Source: Fuerstiella sp. (GTDB lineage: Bacteria > Planctomycetota > Planctomycetia > Planctomycetales > Planctomycetaceae). From it: a stretch of 64,000 nt of DNA. The stretch spans positions 62,001 through 126,000 of the forward strand of contig JAQWOH010000007.1 of the NCBI GenBank assembly GCA_029245955.1, in the 5' to 3' direction. The position numbers were made by a program, and so were the translations under genes. This document shows, piece by piece, positions 18,631-27,828 of this stretch. The notes beneath the pieces are model-generated. The model saw nothing but the letters and a program-made list of their open reading frames with translations, made no database searches and was not told where the DNA came from. The stretch's first letter is position 1; every line of letters starts with the position of its first letter.

Positions 18631-18972
18631 ATGTGCCTGCCTGAATCAATTGCCCGCATCACGAACGATCTTCCTGTCCTGGCTTTCTATAGTCCTGGTC
18701 CCCAGGAAATGATGGTCGTAGGCGTCATTGCACTGTTGCTGTTCGGAAAACGGCTGCCCGAAGTCGCAAAAAATCTGGGTAAGGGGCTGTCTGAGTTCAA
18801 AAAGGGAATGCAGGGCTTCCAGGATGAAGTTCGCAGGGACTCGGATGTTACAAATCAATCGATAGATTATGCGCCGCCGTCAAAATCAAGTTCTTCCGAC
18901 CGCCCTGTGGCCGACTCTACTTCGGAAGACGACGACGAATTTTCTGCGCCTCGCTTCGAAATTGAGGACTGA
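18631..18972 (+). CDS. Twin-arginine translocase subunit TatA/TatB type (second copy)
   Basis: A 113-residue homologue of the preceding protein. The membrane helix is around residues 25-42, followed by LLFGKRLPEVAKNLGKGLSEFKKG, the TatA/E hinge and amphipathic helix. The long, serine-rich acidic C-terminal tail is more like TatB in length, but the FG/RLP hinge pattern is TatA-like, so the A-versus-B role is open. Two adjacent copies suggest a TatA/TatB-like pair without tatC nearby. Confidence 0.88.
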   Translation: MCLPESIARITNDLPVLAFYSPGPQEMMVVGVIALLLFGKRLPEVAKNLGKGLSEFKKGMQGFQDEVRRDSDVTNQSIDYAPPSKSSSSDRPVADSTSEDDDEFSAPRFEIED

Positions 18973-19194
18973 TTCGAAGACGTGTCTTGTTGCCGCACCA
19001 TGTCAGGTGTATTGCACTGTCCCGGTAGTTCTGCACGCGTTCGTCAGTGCTGCGACGTTCGGCCGCTGCCCCCAGGTTGATTCGCTGCCTGATCTGAACA
19101 TGACGCGGATCATCCTCGGATGCTGTACTATCACTGTCGTCGTTTGGTTCTGATATGCTTACGACAACCTGTTTATGTCACTGCAACCTAGTCC

Positions 19195-20118
19195 ATGCGA
19201 ATACGCGTGGCACTGTACCTGCCAATGTTCGAATGGAATCCGTCAACAATCTTTGTTGCGTCCGCCGTCGGAGGCGGCGTTGGCTTCCTGTCCGGTCTGT
19301 TTGGCGTCGGCGGCGGGTTTCTGCTGGTACCGATACTGAATGCGGTGCTTGGTGTCCCAATGCCGATTGCTGTGGGGTCGACCGCGTGCTACACACTGGG
19401 GCCGGCAACCACGGCAATGCTGGCCAGAAAACCCCGATCGGGATATCTTGAACTGCCTCTGATTCTGAGCGGAGGCTTGTTTGTGGGTGTCTGGACGGGA
19501 ACGCGTGCGCTCAGCTGGCTGCAGGATACCAGCACGATGATGGTTATGGGGCGTTCCCTCCCGGCCGTCGAGTTGATTGTGCTGCTCAGCTATGGCGTAT
19601 TGATGATCGGAATTGCTGCGATGTCCCTTCTTGATGCGTTCAGCGTTCAACCTGCAGCCGGAGTACGACGGCGCGGCATACTGACATCGATGGCCCTGCC
19701 ACCCGTGGCAGATATACCGGATCTGCGACCAGGCGTCTATTCGATCCCGTTGCTGGCATGGACGGGACTTGTGGTTGGATTTCTGTCGGGTTTTCTGGGA
19801 ATGAGTGGCGGGCTCGTTCTGGTGCCAGCTGCGATTTACCTGCTCGGCCTGCGAGTTCATGATGCTACGACGGTTACGATCGTCATCGTGTGGCTGGTTT
19901 CGATTCAGTCGACGTTTATGCACACGCTGCACAACAACGTTTCGCTGAGCCTCGTGGCCGCACTGCTCTTATGCGGCACGATCGGCGCCAACATCGGAAG
20001 CCAGCTCGGGATGCGGTGGCATGGTTCGCGGCTGAAACTGGGGTTTGGCCTGATGGTGCTTGCTGCCGCTGGAATTGTGATTGTGAAGCTCTGTATGCTT
20101 TGGGCCAGAGCAAGCTGA
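19195..20118 (+). CDS. TSUP/TauE-SafE family membrane permease
   Basis: A 307-residue integral membrane protein with about eight predicted helices. Two related halves each start with a glycine-rich segment: GGGVGFLSGLFGVGGGFLLVP near residue 27 and VVGFLSGFLGMSGGLVLVP near residue 190. This duplicated pattern is the hallmark of the TSUP family (sulfite, sulfoacetate, and other organic-anion exporters). Substrate is unknown. Start is the ATG at 19195; a later ATG (MFEWNPS) is possible. It is followed at once by a large perfect palindrome. Confidence 0.88.
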   Translation: MRIRVALYLPMFEWNPSTIFVASAVGGGVGFLSGLFGVGGGFLLVPILNAVLGVPMPIAVGSTACYTLGPATTAMLARKPRSGYLELPLILSGGLFVGVWTGTRALSWLQDTSTMMVMGRSLPAVELIVLLSYGVLMIGIAAMSLLDAFSVQPAAGVRRRGILTSMALPPVADIPDLRPGVYSIPLLAWTGLVVGFLSGFLGMSGGLVLVPAAIYLLGLRVHDATTVTIVIVWLVSIQSTFMHTLHNNVSLSLVAALLLCGTIGANIGSQLGMRWHGSRLKLGFGLMVLAAAGIVIVKLCMLWARAS

Positions 20119-20119
20119 G

Positions 20120-21486
20120 TTGTCCGTTTCAGCCACATCAGCATGCATGCTGATGTGGCCTCAGACTAATACACTGCGAGTCAGGGCTGCGCAGTATTCC
20201 ATCCCTCAAATCTCTGCTGTCGCCGCACCATCCTCACGCGCAAAGTCGGTCATTTTTCTGTTTCAGTGGGGTGGTCCAAGTCACGTCGACACTTTCGATA
20301 TGAAGATGACCGCTCCTCAGGAGTATCGTTCGAAGTACTCGTCGATTTCGACTTCCGTGCCCGGGATGCACGTCTGCGAGCATCTGCCGGAAACCGCGAA
20401 AGTGATGCACCAGTTCGCTCAGATCCGTACCGTGCATCACACGATGAACAACCATAACAGTGCGGGGTACACGGTACTGACGGGGGGCGAATCACCGATT
20501 GATGATCAACGGCTTCGAGCTTCACTGGGTCTCTCTCCCGCTTTCGGTCCGGTGGTCGACGCAGTTGCTCCAAATCGCAACGACATGCCTACATTTGTAT
20601 CCTCTCCCCACACCATCGCCGATGGATCAACAACTCCCGGCCAGCGGGCCAGCCTCCACAGCAAGATTCACGATCCACTGTTCATACCGAACGATCCGAA
20701 CGCCGCCGATTTCGAACTGTCGCGGCTGAGTCTGCCGTCAGATGTGTCACTTGGTCGTCTGAGTGATCGTCGTGAGCTGCAGAAGATGATCAATCGTCAG
20801 GCACATCTGCTGGACGGATCGGCAGCAGCGAAAGGATTGAACGCATACTACGAAAGGGCGATCGGCAGGCTGAATTCCAGGCGGGTACGTAACGCCTTTA
20901 ATATCTCCAGCGAACCGACAGAACTGCGCGATGCCTATGGTCGAACAACCTACGGGCAGAACTGCCTGCAGGCAAGGCGTCTGGTGGAATCAGGAGTGAA
21001 GTTCGTGACGATGCACTTTTCAGAAACATCGGCGAACGCAGCAAAACCGACGGCGGCTGGGACACTCATGGTTTCGATGACACACGAATGTATGAAATCC
21101 TTCCCGAATGGCATCTGCCGGTCACAGACCACACGCTGCCTGTTCTGTTAAATAACCTGGAAAACAGAGGCCTGCTGCAGGACACTCTGGCCATGTGGGT
21201 CGGCGAATTCGGCCGTACGCCGAACATCAACAAGAACATCAGTCGAGACCACTGGCCACGGTGCTGTACCGCGTTGCTGGCCGGCGGAGGTGTGAAAGGT
21301 GGCGCCGTCTACGGTGCGGCTGACAAATACGGTGCCGTTCCCGACCGCGACCCTGTGACCACCGGCGATCTGACGGCCACGATATACAACCTGCTGGGCA
21401 TCGATCCTACCACCGAAATTCATGACAACTTTGGTCGTCCACTACCGATTGCCAACGGCAGACCAGTGTCGGAAATCTTTGCCTGA
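20120..21486 (+). pseudogene. DUF1501 family gene with a frameshift and no signal peptide
   Basis: Two frames together make one DUF1501 protein: the first (20120-21151) has FLFQWGGPSHVDTFDMK and continues to VKFVTMHFSE; the second (open until 21486) carries TDGGWDTHGFDDTRMYEILP, VWVGEFGRTP-like text and LLGIDPTTEI. The switch occurs at about 21024-21026, where GAAAC appears and GAAAAC would restore the frame, as if one A had been lost. The N terminus has no twin-arginine signal: the first codons come from a TTG start and overlap the 28-base palindrome. So it is both 5'-truncated and frameshifted. The usual partner, a DUF1549/DUF1553 gene, follows. Confidence 0.75.
20132..20159. terminator. 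Perfect 28-base palindrome, possible terminator
   Basis: The 14-base arm GCCACATCAGCATG at 20132-20145 is followed immediately by its exact reverse complement, giving a 28-base perfect palindrome centred on CATG at 20144-20147. It lies just after the permease stop codon and upstream of the DUF1501 reading frame. There is no U-run after it, so it may be a Rho-dependent or bidirectional stop, or a binding site. Confidence 0.6.
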
Positions 21487-21640
21487 TGAGAAACAGGTTG
21501 AGATTGCTGAGACGACAGAATTCCTGCGGTGATCGGATATTCTCAGGACATCACAGAGAAGCCGTTGCGGAAGTCCTGGCGATCGTGAACAATAAACTCT
21601 GCTGCCATCCTGAACGAATCCCACCCGAACGAATTCTACA

Positions 21641-24508
21641 ATGCACCGAGCTATTCTTTTTTTGCTGGTTGCCGGTTTTTCAGTCGTTGGTGTCGCTGAT
21701 GACGCCACCTTCGAAGCGGACGTCCGACCCATTCTGAAAGCCCACTGTTTTCAATGCCACGGCGAATTCGGGGAACGAGAAGGTGGCCTTGATCTGCGGC
21801 TTCGACGCCTGATTGTACAGGGGGGCGAGTCGGGGCCAGCGATCGTCGCCGGAAATCCCGATTCCAGTCTGCTGCTGGAACGTACCCGCAGTGGCGAAAT
21901 GCCACCGGGTGACAAACAGCTTGCCGCGAATGAAATCGACGCCCTGGCTGAATGGATTTCGACCGGGGCAAAAACTGCTCGTGAGGAACCGCACGTTATT
22001 GGCGACGATCCGATCTTCACAGAAGAAGAACGAAACTATTGGGCGTTTCAGCCCGTGCGGCGACCATCTGTACCAGTACTTGCTAAAGGGCGTCGCGTTC
22101 GCACACCAATCGACGCTCTGTTGCTGCAGAGAATCTCGGCAGGTCGTGGCATGCCCGCTGATTTTTCGTCGGATGCGTCACAGACGCGATTGATTCGTCG
22201 AGCGTACTTCGACCTGACAGGTTTGCCACCATCGCCGGATGATGTCGCGGCGTTTGCGGCAGATGACAGCAGTGACGCCTGGGAACGGTTAATTGATCAG
22301 TTGCTGGCCGCAGACCAATATGGCGAGCGCTGGGGGCGGCACTGGCTGGATGTCGCGGGCTATGCCGATTCGGAAGGCTATAGCGAAGAGGACCGAGAGC
22401 GACCACACGCCTATCGTTATCGTGATTACGTAATCCGAGCTTTTAACGAAGATAAGCCCTTTGACCTTTTTATTCAGGAACAGCTTGCAGGTGATGAGAT
22501 GGTTCCATCACCGCACGACAACACCTCTGCTGAAACCATCGAAAGGCTGACCGCTACTGGATTTCTACGGATGGCACCGGATGGAACCGCCTCCAGTGGC
22601 ATCGACAAACCAGCTGCACAGAATCAGGTCATGGCCGACACACTGCAGATTGTGGGAACATCGTTGTTGGGGCTGACCGTCAATTGTGCTCAGTGTCATG
22701 ATCATCGCTACGACCCCATTCCGACACGTGATTATTATCGCCTGCGAGCCATCTTTGAACCGGCTCTCGACTGGAAAAACTGGAGAACTCCCGCTGGTCG
22801 GCAGATTTCGCTCTACACGGACGCCGACAGAACACTGGCCGCGGGAATTGAAGCGGAGGCTGTCGTGGTTGAAAAAGAACGGCAGGCGAAGGCTGATGGA
22901 TATATCACCCGCACACTGGAAGAAGAACTGCAGTTGGTTCCCGCAGAAGTGCAGAACGCACTCAGAACTGCGTACCGCACAGTCGCCAAAGACCGCAGCG
23001 CACAAGAGCAGCAACTGTTGAAAGACTATCCCAGCGTGGCCAGTATCAGCGTGGGATCACTTTACCTGTATGACCGTCGCCGGTCAGAACGAGCGTCAAA
23101 ACTGGATGCGGAACGTCAAGCCAAAACGCCCGTTTATGTTGCCCGCACGGCAATGCAGTACTTGTCCATGGTCCCCGCTGTCGACCGTAAGGCTGTGCAG
23201 GCTGCGATGAATACCGGCGTTGAAAAACGAACGCCCGGACAGATTCAGTTGCTGCAGAAATACCCGGGTGTCCTGGTAACGGCAGCCACGCTGTCCCGGT
23301 TCGCCCCGGAAGCTGCCGCTGAACTTGCGCATTACACAGAAGAGGCGAAGGAGCTGCGCAGCAGCAAAGCCTCAGATGACCTCAAGCGGTTTGCGGAAAA
23401 GGCTGCGGAGATTCGGGACCGCAAACCGCAAGAAGGATTTCTCCGCTGCCTGACAGAGCAGCCGAACAACGTGCCTGTCACACAGGTGTTCTTTCGTGGT
23501 GATCATGAACAGCCGAAGGAAGTTGTGCAGCCTGGCGGCCTGTCCGTTGTCGGCGAAGGCGTAACGTTCAAGGAAAACAGTTTATCGCTGCCGACCACTG
23601 GCAGACGACTGGCATTTGCAAAGTACCTGACAGACGGCAGACATCCGTTGGTTGCCAGAGTCATCGTCAACCGTCTATGGCTGCATCATTTCGGGAGCGG
23701 GCTTGTTGGAACCGCCGGTGATTTTGGAGTGCTTGGTGATCAACCTTCGCATCCTGAATTGCTGGACTGGCTGGCGGCCGAGTTTGTCGAAAACGGCTGG
23801 AGCGTGAAACACATGCACCGGATGATTATGCGGTCGACGGTGTATCGTCAGGATTCTGAGCGCGCCGATGCTGAGTCATCGATGACATATTTGAAGTATC
23901 CGGTTCGTCGACTGGAATCAGAAATCATTCGAGACGCCGTGCTGTCTGTCTGCGGCTTACTCAACAGCAAAATGTATGGCGAACCGGTTCCGGTTATGGA
24001 AGATGCCGTCGGCCAGATTGTTCTGGGAAAAGAAAACCTTGACGGTGAACGCAAACCAACCAGGGCCACTTCATTGGGGGGGGAAGAATTCCGTCGCAGC
24101 GTTTATATTCAGGTGCGGCGATCGCGCACACTGTCGATATTTGAAACGTTCGACGCTCCGACGCTGAGTCCCAACTGCGAGCAACGAAGTTTTTCGACCG
24201 TCACCCCACAGGCATTGCTGATGATGAACAGCGATTTTTCGGTAACCTACGCGGACTCGTTTGCAAAACGTGTTTTGCGTGAAGCACAGGCCACTGACGC
24301 TGGACGTGTGAAACTTGCCTGGCGTCTGGCTTATTCGGACGACCCGTCAGCTGCAGATATCGACTCGGCTGTGCATTTCGTTGCTGCACAGCGTGTCCTG
24401 ATAAACGAGCGGAGCGAAAAGAAGGCCCCCGAAAGCGTTGCACACGACGCATTCGCCGTGTTTTGTCAGGCGCTCCTGAGTTCCAGCCGGTTTCTCTACG
24501 TTGACTGA
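21641..24508 (+). CDS. PSD1-type protein: cytochrome c plus DUF1549 and DUF1553 domains
   Basis: A 955-residue exported protein with a signal peptide (about residues 1-19). An N-terminal planctomycete cytochrome c domain (PSCyt1) contains CFQCH near residue 37 and GEMPPGDK near residue 90. Then come DUF1549 (PSCyt2), from about residue 150, with the conserved SADQYGERWGRHWLDVA-type segment and VNCAQCHDHRYDPI (a second CxxCH) near residue 350, and DUF1553 in the C-terminal third, with RLVNRLWLHHFG-type and LLDWLAAEFVENGWSVKHMHR segments. These proteins are paired with DUF1501 genes in Planctomycetota. The function is unproven. The partner DUF1501 gene upstream is broken, so this gene may be left without its companion. 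Confidence 0.9.
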   Translation: MHRAILFLLVAGFSVVGVADDATFEADVRPILKAHCFQCHGEFGEREGGLDLRLRRLIVQGGESGPAIVAGNPDSSLLLERTRSGEMPPGDKQLAANEIDALAEWISTGAKTAREEPHVIGDDPIFTEEERNYWAFQPVRRPSVPVLAKGRRVRTPIDALLLQRISAGRGMPADFSSDASQTRLIRRAYFDLTGLPPSPDDVAAFAADDSSDAWERLIDQLLAADQYGERWGRHWLDVAGYADSEGYSEEDRERPHAYRYRDYVIRAFNEDKPFDLFIQEQLAGDEMVPSPHDNTSAETIERLTATGFLRMAPDGTASSGIDKPAAQNQVMADTLQIVGTSLLGLTVNCAQCHDHRYDPIPTRDYYRLRAIFEPALDWKNWRTPAGRQISLYTDADRTLAAGIEAEAVVVEKERQAKADGYITRTLEEELQLVPAEVQNALRTAYRTVAKDRSAQEQQLLKDYPSVASISVGSLYLYDRRRSERASKLDAERQAKTPVYVARTAMQYLSMVPAVDRKAVQAAMNTGVEKRTPGQIQLLQKYPGVLVTAATLSRFAPEAAAELAHYTEEAKELRSSKASDDLKRFAEKAAEIRDRKPQEGFLRCLTEQPNNVPVTQVFFRGDHEQPKEVVQPGGLSVVGEGVTFKENSLSLPTTGRRLAFAKYLTDGRHPLVARVIVNRLWLHHFGSGLVGTAGDFGVLGDQPSHPELLDWLAAEFVENGWSVKHMHRMIMRSTVYRQDSERADAESSMTYLKYPVRRLESEIIRDAVLSVCGLLNSKMYGEPVPVMEDAVGQIVLGKENLDGERKPTRATSLGGEEFRRSVYIQVRRSRTLSIFETFDAPTLSPNCEQRSFSTVTPQALLMMNSDFSVTYADSFAKRVLREAQATDAGRVKLAWRLAYSDDPSAADIDSAVHFVAAQRVLINERSEKKAPESVAHDAFAVFCQALLSSSRFLYVD

Positions 24509-24588
24509 AAAGGGACGTATGAATCTATGCGGTTCCATCGCGCTGTCGACGAACGAACCATAGTCATTTCAGATTCGGCGCCGCAGAG

Positions 24589-24843
24589 CTACTCAGCAAC
24601 AGTGGGGACGATGTTGATGCGTCGACCCTTCTGGTCAAACATTACGTTGCCGTCACACAGAGCATACAATGTGTAGTCACGACCGGTGCCCACATTCCGC
24701 CCCGCGTGCCATTTCGTACCGCACTGACGTACAAGGATGTTTCCAGCAATGACGGGCTCTCCGCCATACTTCTTGATGCCGCGGCGCTGAGCTAGAGAGT
24801 CTCGACCGTTTCGGCTGGATCCCTGTCCCTTCTTGTGAGCCAT
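24589..24843 (-). CDS. rpmA: 50S ribosomal protein L27
   Basis: An 84-residue ribosomal protein L27, with the hallmark N terminus [16 protein letters not shown] and the conserved [15 protein letters not shown] core. L27 is near the peptidyl-transferase centre of the large subunit. The usual partner rplU is not next to it here; upstream on the same strand is an unrelated exported protein. So the gene is uncoupled from the common rplU-rpmA order. Confidence 0.96.
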   Translation of the reverse strand: MAHKKGQGSSRNGRDSLAQRRGIKKYGGEPVIAGNILVRQCGTKWHAGRNVGTGRDYTLYALCDGNVMFDQKGRRINIVPTVAE

Positions 24844-25014
24844 TTTTACACACCGTTTCTGTTTACAATTGACTGATCCGCGTCGCGAAATTGATCACGG
24901 ATCTTGAGCAAGCGGCGGATTCTGACGGATTTCTGTGAATAATCAAGGCTTTTTACACGCATTCCCGGCGTTAAGCATCGGAGGAGCCGAGCTGACAGTG
25001 GTTTTCCGGCCGAG

Positions 25015-25980
25015 TTACGGAGCCGCCGTGACTTCAGCTGTTGAAGGGGAGTTTCGCAGGATGGTTTCGAACTGAGGGACCGACACATTCGCCGTACGCT
25101 GTCTGTAATGCCACTCAGGATTGCCGAGAACACGGAATTCCGATTCCTGCTGATCATAAATGTCACCAGGGCGCCCGAATTTCTGTTCAATGACCTTGTG
25201 TTCAAAGACGGTTTCTCCTGCGTCATTCTGAGTAATGCGGTATGCATTGGAAAAGCCGCTCATGATAACTGTCAGGTAGTCGATTTTCGCGTCGACGTTG
25301 CGCCAGACAGCGACCCCGTAAACTGCGTCCTGCAGTGGGTTCGGGGCAGATACGGAAACCGGATCAATGACCTCAGAGATTGCCTCAACGCTGTTCAACA
25401 GTCGCAGTTCGGCAGCTCGTTCTTTGAATTCACGCATGAACACACTGCGCTGAATCTGTAGATTGACTTCATCGGCATAGAACTGTTGCTGGCCCTCGTC
25501 ATCTGCTCGCAGCACGAATCTGGGGACCTGCAGGGGATAGCCTTCCGGGCTGTCAATTGCGTTGTCTGGTTTCAGGTCTGGATTCTGTAGCTTGTCCAGC
25601 AACGAATCGCGGCTGTCGCCGGCAAGTTCCGTGTAGTCTCGAGGAATCACACGGTAAATCATGTACCAGACAAGTTCACGTTTTGTTTGGCCAGTTGCGG
25701 GATCTGTGACATTCATGAACAAATGGCGAACTGGCTTATACTGAACCTCAGCAATCCATAATGCTGGATAGCCTGGCCCCAGAATCGGCTCACCGTCGAG
25801 TCTGGCCTTCTGAGACCCCAACATCTCGTCAACGGTCATCGAAATAGACGATGTTCGCGCAAAACCAGTATCCAGCGGTGCTCGAATCAGCTGAGCAGAG
25901 GCCTGTTCGGCACACAGACTCAGAGCTGTGACCAACAACCAGACGGTGGGACCTAAAGGAGCTGTAGTTGTAAATGGCAT
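25015..25980 (-). CDS. Exported protein of unknown function
   Basis: A 321-residue protein with a signal peptide (about residues 1-29, ending near QASA). The mature part is soluble, rich in beta-type segments, and contains EVQYKPVRHLFMNVTDPATGQ and LVWYMIYRVIPRDY. This appears to be a planctomycete-type conserved exported protein that I cannot assign to a named family. It has no Tat motif, so it should use Sec. It is the same-strand gene upstream of rpmA, 171 bases away. Confidence 0.6.
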   Translation of the reverse strand: MPFTTTAPLGPTVWLLVTALSLCAEQASAQLIRAPLDTGFARTSSISMTVDEMLGSQKARLDGEPILGPGYPALWIAEVQYKPVRHLFMNVTDPATGQTKRELVWYMIYRVIPRDYTELAGDSRDSLLDKLQNPDLKPDNAIDSPEGYPLQVPRFVLRADDEGQQQFYADEVNLQIQRSVFMREFKERAAELRLLNSVEAISEVIDPVSVSAPNPLQDAVYGVAVWRNVDAKIDYLTVIMSGFSNAYRITQNDAGETVFEHKVIEQKFGRPGDIYDQQESEFRVLGNPEWHYRQRTANVSVPQFETILRNSPSTAEVTAAP

Positions 25981-26192
25981 AGTGGCAAAGCCCGTTCAGG
26001 ACCAAATGTATCGTCTCGGCAGGTTATGCCGGTCGGCTGATGCCCACAAAGGGGCGTACACCAGTTGTTATCGGTTACGAACGGCAACCGAATTGGCACC
26101 ATCGTCCGTCTATAGTCTCCAAAATCAAGTATTTTTGGGTAATGGCGGCACGGGACGCCAACCTGTCGCAGGCTAACTTCGGTTTTCGACGG

Positions 26193-26642
26193 TCATACGT
26201 CCATTTGAGAGGCTCGGTTTTCGACCTCTTCCAGACTAAAAAACGCTCCCTGCCCCGCTCCGGGGCATTCTTCACAGACCTCAGTCCATTTTCTCTGTGA
26301 TGACACATTTGAGCGCCAAAACGGCCATGTGCGGCACTGGACGGGACGGACAGAATACACTTTGCAGTGGCGTTTTTCGGGATCAAAGAAGGTGCAGTCG
26401 CCATTCTGGTACTCGGTTAGAGACACGCGTCCTCGCATCAGTCGAGTGTGAAACAGACGAATCTCCCCAATGGGTTTGTCCAGATACTGAGCAATTTGCT
26501 GTAACTCTTCATCCGTTACCCACACGACTCCAGGAGCTCCCGTACAGCACCCACCGCATTGACTACATGTGAAATTCAGGCCATCTTTGTACCATGGTTC
26601 GGACGTTGGTTCGGGCGACTGGGTTTCCGGTAACTCTGACAT
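26193..26642 (-). CDS. YkgJ-type cysteine cluster protein
   Basis: A 149-residue protein of the YkgJ (UPF0153) cysteine-cluster family. Cysteines appear as CSQCGGCC near residues 26-33, then C in NGDCTFF, C in RHCKVYSVRPVQCRTWPFW, and C in EVCEECPG. This number and spacing are typical of a zinc or Fe-S cluster-binding fold. The general role is unproven. It is divergent from mobA, whose GTG start is about 290 bases away. Confidence 0.88.
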   Translation of the reverse strand: MSELPETQSPEPTSEPWYKDGLNFTCSQCGGCCTGAPGVVWVTDEELQQIAQYLDKPIGEIRLFHTRLMRGRVSLTEYQNGDCTFFDPEKRHCKVYSVRPVQCRTWPFWRSNVSSQRKWTEVCEECPGAGQGAFFSLEEVENRASQMDV

Positions 26643-26777
26643 GCACGAATTCTCTGAACAACGCTAAGGGCAAAATTGAAGATTAGTCAGTCTGGCCAAT
26701 GATTCTGCTGGTATCGTTCTCGCCCGGGACTTTACTGATGTCCCCAGGCCGTGTGCGCGTCCTTTCCGTACGCCATC

Positions 26778-26815
26778 ATGATTAACAGCGGTCGAATCAC
26801 CGCTGTCGGTTTTTG
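26778..26815 (+). promoter_or_regulatory. Hairpin with T-run in the divergent mobA-YkgJ gap
   Basis: A 7-base stem (ACAGCGG at 26785-26791 with CCGCTGT at 26800-26806) precedes CGGTTTTT. No plus-strand gene lies upstream, so it cannot terminate one, but it is ahead of mobA. It could end a short leader or a small RNA. A chance structure is possible. Confidence 0.3.
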
Positions 26816-26931
26816 TTGCAAATCCGGCAACTGAAGATTTGCGCAGAAGCATATTTCGGGATGGTAATGACCAGCTTAACGCAGAGCTCTCGCTGAACGA
26901 GCCGCATTCGACAATTTGAGTCCATTTCAAC

Positions 26932-27579
26932 GTGTCTGCAACAAAAACGACCAATTCCCCAGCTGCCATCGTTCTGTGTGGTGGAAAGTCCCTGCGAATG
27001 GGGACAGACAAAGCATTGGTGCGGCTGGGTGGTGAAACTCTGTTACAGCGATGCTGTCGCCTGATCTCGAAATCTGCTGACCCCGTGGTGGTCGTGTCCA
27101 GTCCATCACAGGTATTGCCCGAGCTTGCACAAAGGATCCTGGTGACCGAGGATCACTTGCCTGGGGAAGGACCTCTGACGGGGCTGCTGGCGGGGCTTCG
27201 TCAGATAAGGCGCAGAGTCCCTTTTGGGGATTTTCCGATCTGGGTCGGATCATGCGATGCTCCCTTTGTGAATGTGGGGGTTATAAACGCGATGGTTTGG
27301 AAACTGGGCGAATTCGACGCGGTTGCAGTTCGTCATCGTGGTCGAATCAATCCGCATTCTGCCGTCTATCGATTGAGTGTCATCGAAACAGTCGAGCGGG
27401 TCGTGATGAGCGGAGAACGCCGAGCGACGGCCATTCTTGATCACCTGTCGCTGAAAACAGTCGAAAGTACAGTTCTGCACGAAATTGACCCTGACCTTGC
27501 CTTCCTGTGCAATCTCAATACGGCTGAGGATCTGGAAAGGGCGAGGGCTCGGTTGGGCAGGGAAAGCAGCGGTCCCTAA
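26932..27579 (+). CDS. mobA: Molybdenum cofactor guanylyltransferase
   Basis: A 215-residue MobA-type nucleotidyltransferase that adds GMP to molybdopterin. The N-terminal VLCGGKSLRMGTDKALV matches the GGxSxRMGxDKA nucleotide-binding loop, followed by EDHLPGEGPLTGLLAGL and GSCDAPFV (the metal-binding Asp). Start is a GTG at 26932. The gene stands alone, with no other mo-cofactor gene in the window. Confidence 0.9.
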   Translation: MSATKTTNSPAAIVLCGGKSLRMGTDKALVRLGGETLLQRCCRLISKSADPVVVVSSPSQVLPELAQRILVTEDHLPGEGPLTGLLAGLRQIRRRVPFGDFPIWVGSCDAPFVNVGVINAMVWKLGEFDAVAVRHRGRINPHSAVYRLSVIETVERVVMSGERRATAILDHLSLKTVESTVLHEIDPDLAFLCNLNTAEDLERARARLGRESSGP

Positions 27580-27828
27580 AACACCGTCCAGATCCTCGCC
27601 TGATGCCGCCGATTCCAGCTGTCTCACGAAAACGCACAGACGATAGGGTCCGTCAGTTTGAGAATGAGGCCGGTTTTGCCTACATTAATGGATGGACGAT
27701 GCTGTCCGGAACGCCGTCTTTCTCGATAACGCAGTTTGTTATTGATCGGAAAGCGTTTGGTTATTTCCAAACTACTGGCGGCGAATCACACCTTTAGAAT
27801 GCAATTCCGTGCATTTGGACCCTGTCAC

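Noticed and set aside
24589..24843. Search for rplU next to rpmA
   Set aside because: No L21-like frame is present on either side; the upstream same-strand gene is an exported unknown.
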